Shown here: positions 6,419 to 8,891 of the stretch, piece by piece | Numbering within the stretch: position 1 is the stretch's first letter | How the letters are laid out: every line of letters starts with the position of its first letter | DNA from: an uncultured Bacteroidales bacterium | GTDB taxonomy: Bacteria; Bacteroidota; Bacteroidia; Bacteroidales; JAUNSR01 | Direction: 5' to 3' | Assembly: GCA_947074245.1 (NCBI GenBank) | Contig: CAMTOW010000066.1 | Location: 1-8,891 of the forward strand | DNA: 8,891 nucleotides | Program-made: the position numbers and the translations under genes | Notes under the pieces: model-generated | Databases searched by the model: none | What the model was told of the DNA's origin: nothing | The model's input: only the letters and a program-made list of their open reading frames with translations

Positions 6419-8059
6419 ATGGTATCAGTAGACGGATTAACGGTAGAATTCGGTGGAACAACCCTTTTTGAAGATATCTCATTTGTAATCAACGAAAAAG
6501 ATCGTATCGCCCTTATGGGTAAAAACGGTGCTGGAAAATCAACTCTGTTGAAAATTCTTGCCGGCGCGCGCCAGGCCAGTCGCGGACGTGTATCTTTTCC
6601 GAAAGATACCGTGATCGCATATTTGCCGCAGCACCTGCTAACTCAGGATGGGCGCACGGTTTTCGAAGAGGCGTCACAGGCATTCGTTCATCGTTTCGAA
6701 ATGGAAAAAGAGATCAATGATCTTAACGATCAGTTGGCGACGCGTACCGATTACGAATCAGACTCATACATGGAACTGATCGAGCGAGTTTCGGCATTGA
6801 GCGAAAAGTTCTATACGATCGATATGACCCATTTCGATGAGGATGTGGAGAAAACGCTTTTGGGCTTGGGATTCAATCGTGCTGATTTTCAGAAACAGAC
6901 GAGCGAATTCAGTGGCGGATGGCGTATGCGTATCGAATTGGCCAAGATGCTTTTGCAAAAACCGGATGTCATTCTATTGGATGAGCCGACCAATCACCTC
7001 GATATCGAATCAATCCAGTGGTTGGAAGACTTTCTGATCGAAAGCGGAAAAGCGGTAGTGGTTATTTCTCACGACCGTGCTTTTGTCGACAAGATCACTA
7101 CCCGTACCATCGAAGTGACGATGGGTCGTATCTATGATTATAAGGTAAACTATTCGAAATATCTTGAACTGCGCAAAGAGCGTCGTGCTCAGCAGCAGAA
7201 ACAATATGAAGAGCAGCAGAAAATGATCCAGGAGAACGTCGATTTCATCGAACGTTTCAAAGGAACCTATTCCAAAACGCTTCAAGTTCAATCTCGTGTG
7301 AAGATGCTTGAAAAACTTCAGATCATTGAGGTCGACGAAGAGGATACCTCGGCTTTGCGTCTGAAATTCCCACCGTCTCCGCGTTCGGGAAACTATCCGA
7401 TCACCGCAAGTTCATTGGGTAAATCATACGGCGAACACTCTGTTTTCGCCAATGCGAACTTCATGGTAGAACGTGGTCAGAAGATCGCATTCGTCGGGCG
7501 TAACGGCGAAGGAAAATCGACTCTGGTGAAGTGTATCATGAAAGAATTGGAGCATGACGGCGAATTGGCTTTAGGTCATAATGTTCAGATCGGCTATTTT
7601 GCACAGAATCAGGCATCCTTGCTGGATGAGGATCTGACCGTTTTCCAAACTATCGACGACGTGGCGAAAGGTGAGATCCGTAACAAGATCAAAGACCTGC
7701 TCGGGGCGTTCATGTTCGGTGGAGAGGCATCTACCAAGAAAGTGAAAGTCTTATCGGGAGGGGAGCGTACCCGTCTGGCGATGATCAAGCTTTTGCTTGA
7801 GCCGGTAAATCTGCTGATTCTCGATGAGCCCACCAATCATCTTGATATGAAAACCAAGGATATTCTGAAATCGGCTTTACGGGATTTCGACGGTACGCTG
7901 ATTGTCGTATCTCACGACCGTGACTTTCTCGATGGCCTGGTAGACCGTGTCTATGAATTCGGAAATAAAAAAGTAACCGAGCATCTCGAAGGAATTTACG
8001 AATTTATGGAGCGCAAGCGAATGGATAACCTTCGTGAACTGGAAAGACGCAAGAAATAA
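6419..8059 (+). CDS. ABC-F family ATPase (ribosome-associated type)
   Basis: The 546-residue protein has two ABC ATPase domains and no membrane segments, as in ABC-F proteins (EttA, Uup, YbiT, YkpA types), which bind the ribosomal E site and influence translation. Domain 1: Walker A GKNGAGKST (34-42), Q-loop LPQ (69-71), signature FSGGW (164-168), Walker B VILLDEP (184-190), switch H218. Domain 2: Walker A GRNGEGKST (360-368), FAQ (394-396), LSGGER (445-450), LLILDEP (465-471), H499. Between them lies a charged, Gln-rich helical linker (about 250-305), the family's P-site tRNA-interacting segment, here of ordinary length. A short basic C-terminus (ERKRMDNLRELERRKK) replaces the long coiled coil of Uup. 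Both sites look catalytically intact. A housekeeping role is more likely than antibiotic resistance, but the subfamily cannot be fixed by eye. Single-gene unit with its own promoter and terminator; the ATG at 6419 begins directly at the first beta strand. Confidence 0.93.
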   Translation: MVSVDGLTVEFGGTTLFEDISFVINEKDRIALMGKNGAGKSTLLKILAGARQASRGRVSFPKDTVIAYLPQHLLTQDGRTVFEEASQAFVHRFEMEKEINDLNDQLATRTDYESDSYMELIERVSALSEKFYTIDMTHFDEDVEKTLLGLGFNRADFQKQTSEFSGGWRMRIELAKMLLQKPDVILLDEPTNHLDIESIQWLEDFLIESGKAVVVISHDRAFVDKITTRTIEVTMGRIYDYKVNYSKYLELRKERRAQQQKQYEEQQKMIQENVDFIERFKGTYSKTLQVQSRVKMLEKLQIIEVDEEDTSALRLKFPPSPRSGNYPITASSLGKSYGEHSVFANANFMVERGQKIAFVGRNGEGKSTLVKCIMKELEHDGELALGHNVQIGYFAQNQASLLDEDLTVFQTIDDVAKGEIRNKIKDLLGAFMFGGEASTKKVKVLSGGERTRLAMIKLLLEPVNLLILDEPTNHLDMKTKDILKSALRDFDGTLIVVSHDRDFLDGLVDRVYEFGNKKVTEHLEGIYEFMERKRMDNLRELERRKK

Positions 8060-8071
8060 TTCGAACGATAT

Positions 8072-8107
8072 AAAAAAGGAAGCTGATCAAAAAGCTTCCT
8101 TTTTTTG
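8072..8107 (+). terminator. Rho-independent terminator after the ABC-F gene
   Basis: Positions 8072-8084 (six A's, then GGAAGCT) pair with 8093-8105 (AGCTTCC, then T's) as a 13-pair perfect stem with an eight-base loop, ending in a long T run. It begins 12 bases after the stop codon. Confidence 0.93.
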
Positions 8108-8198
8108 TTTTAAGGATGTCTTTATCAATAAGGTTGGTGAAAATTTGATTGTGTGAGACGAATTACCGATATTCGAAACACAGGCAGAAAAGATATGA

Positions 8199-8206
8199 TA
8201 ACTTTG
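8199..8206 (+). promoter_or_regulatory. lipB promoter, -7 element TAACTTTG
   Basis: TAACTTTG matches TAnnTTTG exactly and lies 37 bases before the lipB start. TTCG at 8172-8175, with a 23-base gap, is a weak candidate for the -33 element. The strong terminator upstream at 8072-8107 makes an independent promoter necessary. Confidence 0.6.
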
Positions 8207-8243
8207 ATGCGAACTATTTTTTTACCGAGAGAATAACCATACC

Positions 8244-8891
8244 ATGATGACTATCCAATATGAAGACTGGGGTAGAATTGACTATCCCGATGCGTGGAAA
8301 AGACAACAAGATCTTTTCGACGAGATGTTGATTTGTAAGAAAAATAAAGAAACTCCGATCAATCGGTGGATCGTTTGCGAACACGCTCCCGTTATAACCT
8401 TAGGGAAAAACGGCCATTCCGAAAATCTGCTGATCAATCCCGAATCGTTACAACAAAGAGGCATATTGTATCATAAAACCGATCGTGGCGGCGATATTAC
8501 GTTTCATGGTCCCGGGCAGATCGTGGGGTATCCTCTTCTCGATTTGGAAGGGCTCGGTATCGGATTGCGCAAATACATCTGGTTGCTCGAAGAACTGATC
8601 ATCCGCACGATGGCTTCCTATGGCATCGTTTCCGATCGCATTGAGGGCGCTTCGGGGGTATGGTTGGACGTAGATTCTCCTTTTCCCCGTAAGATCTGTG
8701 CCATCGGCGTACGAAGTTCCCGCTTTGTGACGATGCACGGATTCGCATTGAATATCAATACCGATCTTTCTTATTTCAATCTGATCAACCCATGCGGTTT
8801 CACAAACAAAGGAGTTACCTCATTGGCTCAGGAACTGGGCGGGGCGCAAGATCTGGAGGAGGTAAAAAAGCGTTTACGTGACCATGCGCGG
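8244..8891 (+). CDS. lipB: Octanoyl-[acyl carrier protein]:protein octanoyltransferase, 3' end cut by window
   Basis: LipB moves octanoyl from acyl carrier protein to lysines of lipoyl domains (2-oxoacid dehydrogenases, GcvH), the first step of endogenous lipoate synthesis; LipA then adds sulfur. The frame stays open for 216 codons to the last base. Family features in order: HAPVITLGK (47-55), the signature RGGDITFHGPGQ (81-92), the catalytic lysine K150 in RKICAIGVR with MHGFALN following (164-170), and the catalytic cysteine C184 in NPCGF. All catalytic parts are present, and LipB proteins of this kind are usually a little over 200 residues, so only a short C-terminal piece should be missing. 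The start is ATG 8244 or the adjacent ATG 8247; the two cannot be told apart. A lipoate-protein ligase (LplA) is excluded by the LipB-type signature and the Cys/Lys pair. No lipA is visible in the window. Confidence 0.94.
   Translation, partial: MMTIQYEDWGRIDYPDAWKRQQDLFDEMLICKKNKETPINRWIVCEHAPVITLGKNGHSENLLINPESLQQRGILYHKTDRGGDITFHGPGQIVGYPLLDLEGLGIGLRKYIWLLEELIIRTMASYGIVSDRIEGASGVWLDVDSPFPRKICAIGVRSSRFVTMHGFALNINTDLSYFNLINPCGFTNKGVTSLAQELGGAQDLEEVKKRLRDHAR

Noticed and set aside
8108..8243. An additional short gene between the ABC-F terminator and lipB
   Set aside because: No frame with plausible coding content was seen; the stretch holds only the lipB promoter and short leader.

Overview
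The window looks like chromosomal core sequence from a member of the Bacteroidetes, most likely order Bacteroidales. The evidence is several upstream sites matching the Bacteroidetes -7 element TAnnTTTG (lysC, ABC-F gene, lipB, and the minus-strand transporter), A-rich rather than Shine-Dalgarno-like start contexts, moderate G+C, and the sequence character of FtsE, LysC, LysA and LipB. Genus cannot be fixed from the sequence alone.

Layout. Positions 28-1335 hold a tight two-gene unit: a thioredoxin-fold lipoprotein and the cell-division ABC ATPase FtsE, 9 bases apart. Positions 1336-1503 hold a promoter and a structured leader for lysC (aspartate kinase, 1504-2820). A hairpin terminator at about 2844-2890 separates lysC from lysA (diaminopimelate decarboxylase, 2929-4086), which ends at a long stem terminator (4120-4172). 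Next is a predicted beta-propeller lipoprotein of unknown function (4240-5220). A two-way terminator (5258-5292) sits between it and a convergent formate/nitrite transporter gene (5343-6140, minus strand). A divergent intergenic region of about 280 bases carries promoters for the transporter and for an ABC-F ATPase (6419-8059). That gene ends in a strong terminator (8072-8106). Last is lipB, octanoyltransferase, 8244 to the window edge, with its own promoter and probably lacking only its last few codons.

How the genes relate. LysC and LysA catalyse the first and last steps of the diaminopimelate/lysine pathway, which also feeds peptidoglycan. LysC keeps the residues associated with lysine feedback in E. 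coli AKIII. FtsE acts in septal wall hydrolysis control with FtsX, which is not in the window. The other genes (transporter, ABC-F, LipB) are independent single-gene units, each with its own promoter and/or terminator.

I see no mobile element, CRISPR array, tRNA, rRNA or defence-like cassette. The window is largely housekeeping. The points most worth a second look are the lysC leader, the thioredoxin-fold lipoprotein lacking the usual cis-proline, the uncharacterised propeller lipoprotein, and a small hairpin made from a tandem octamer just before the ABC-F start.
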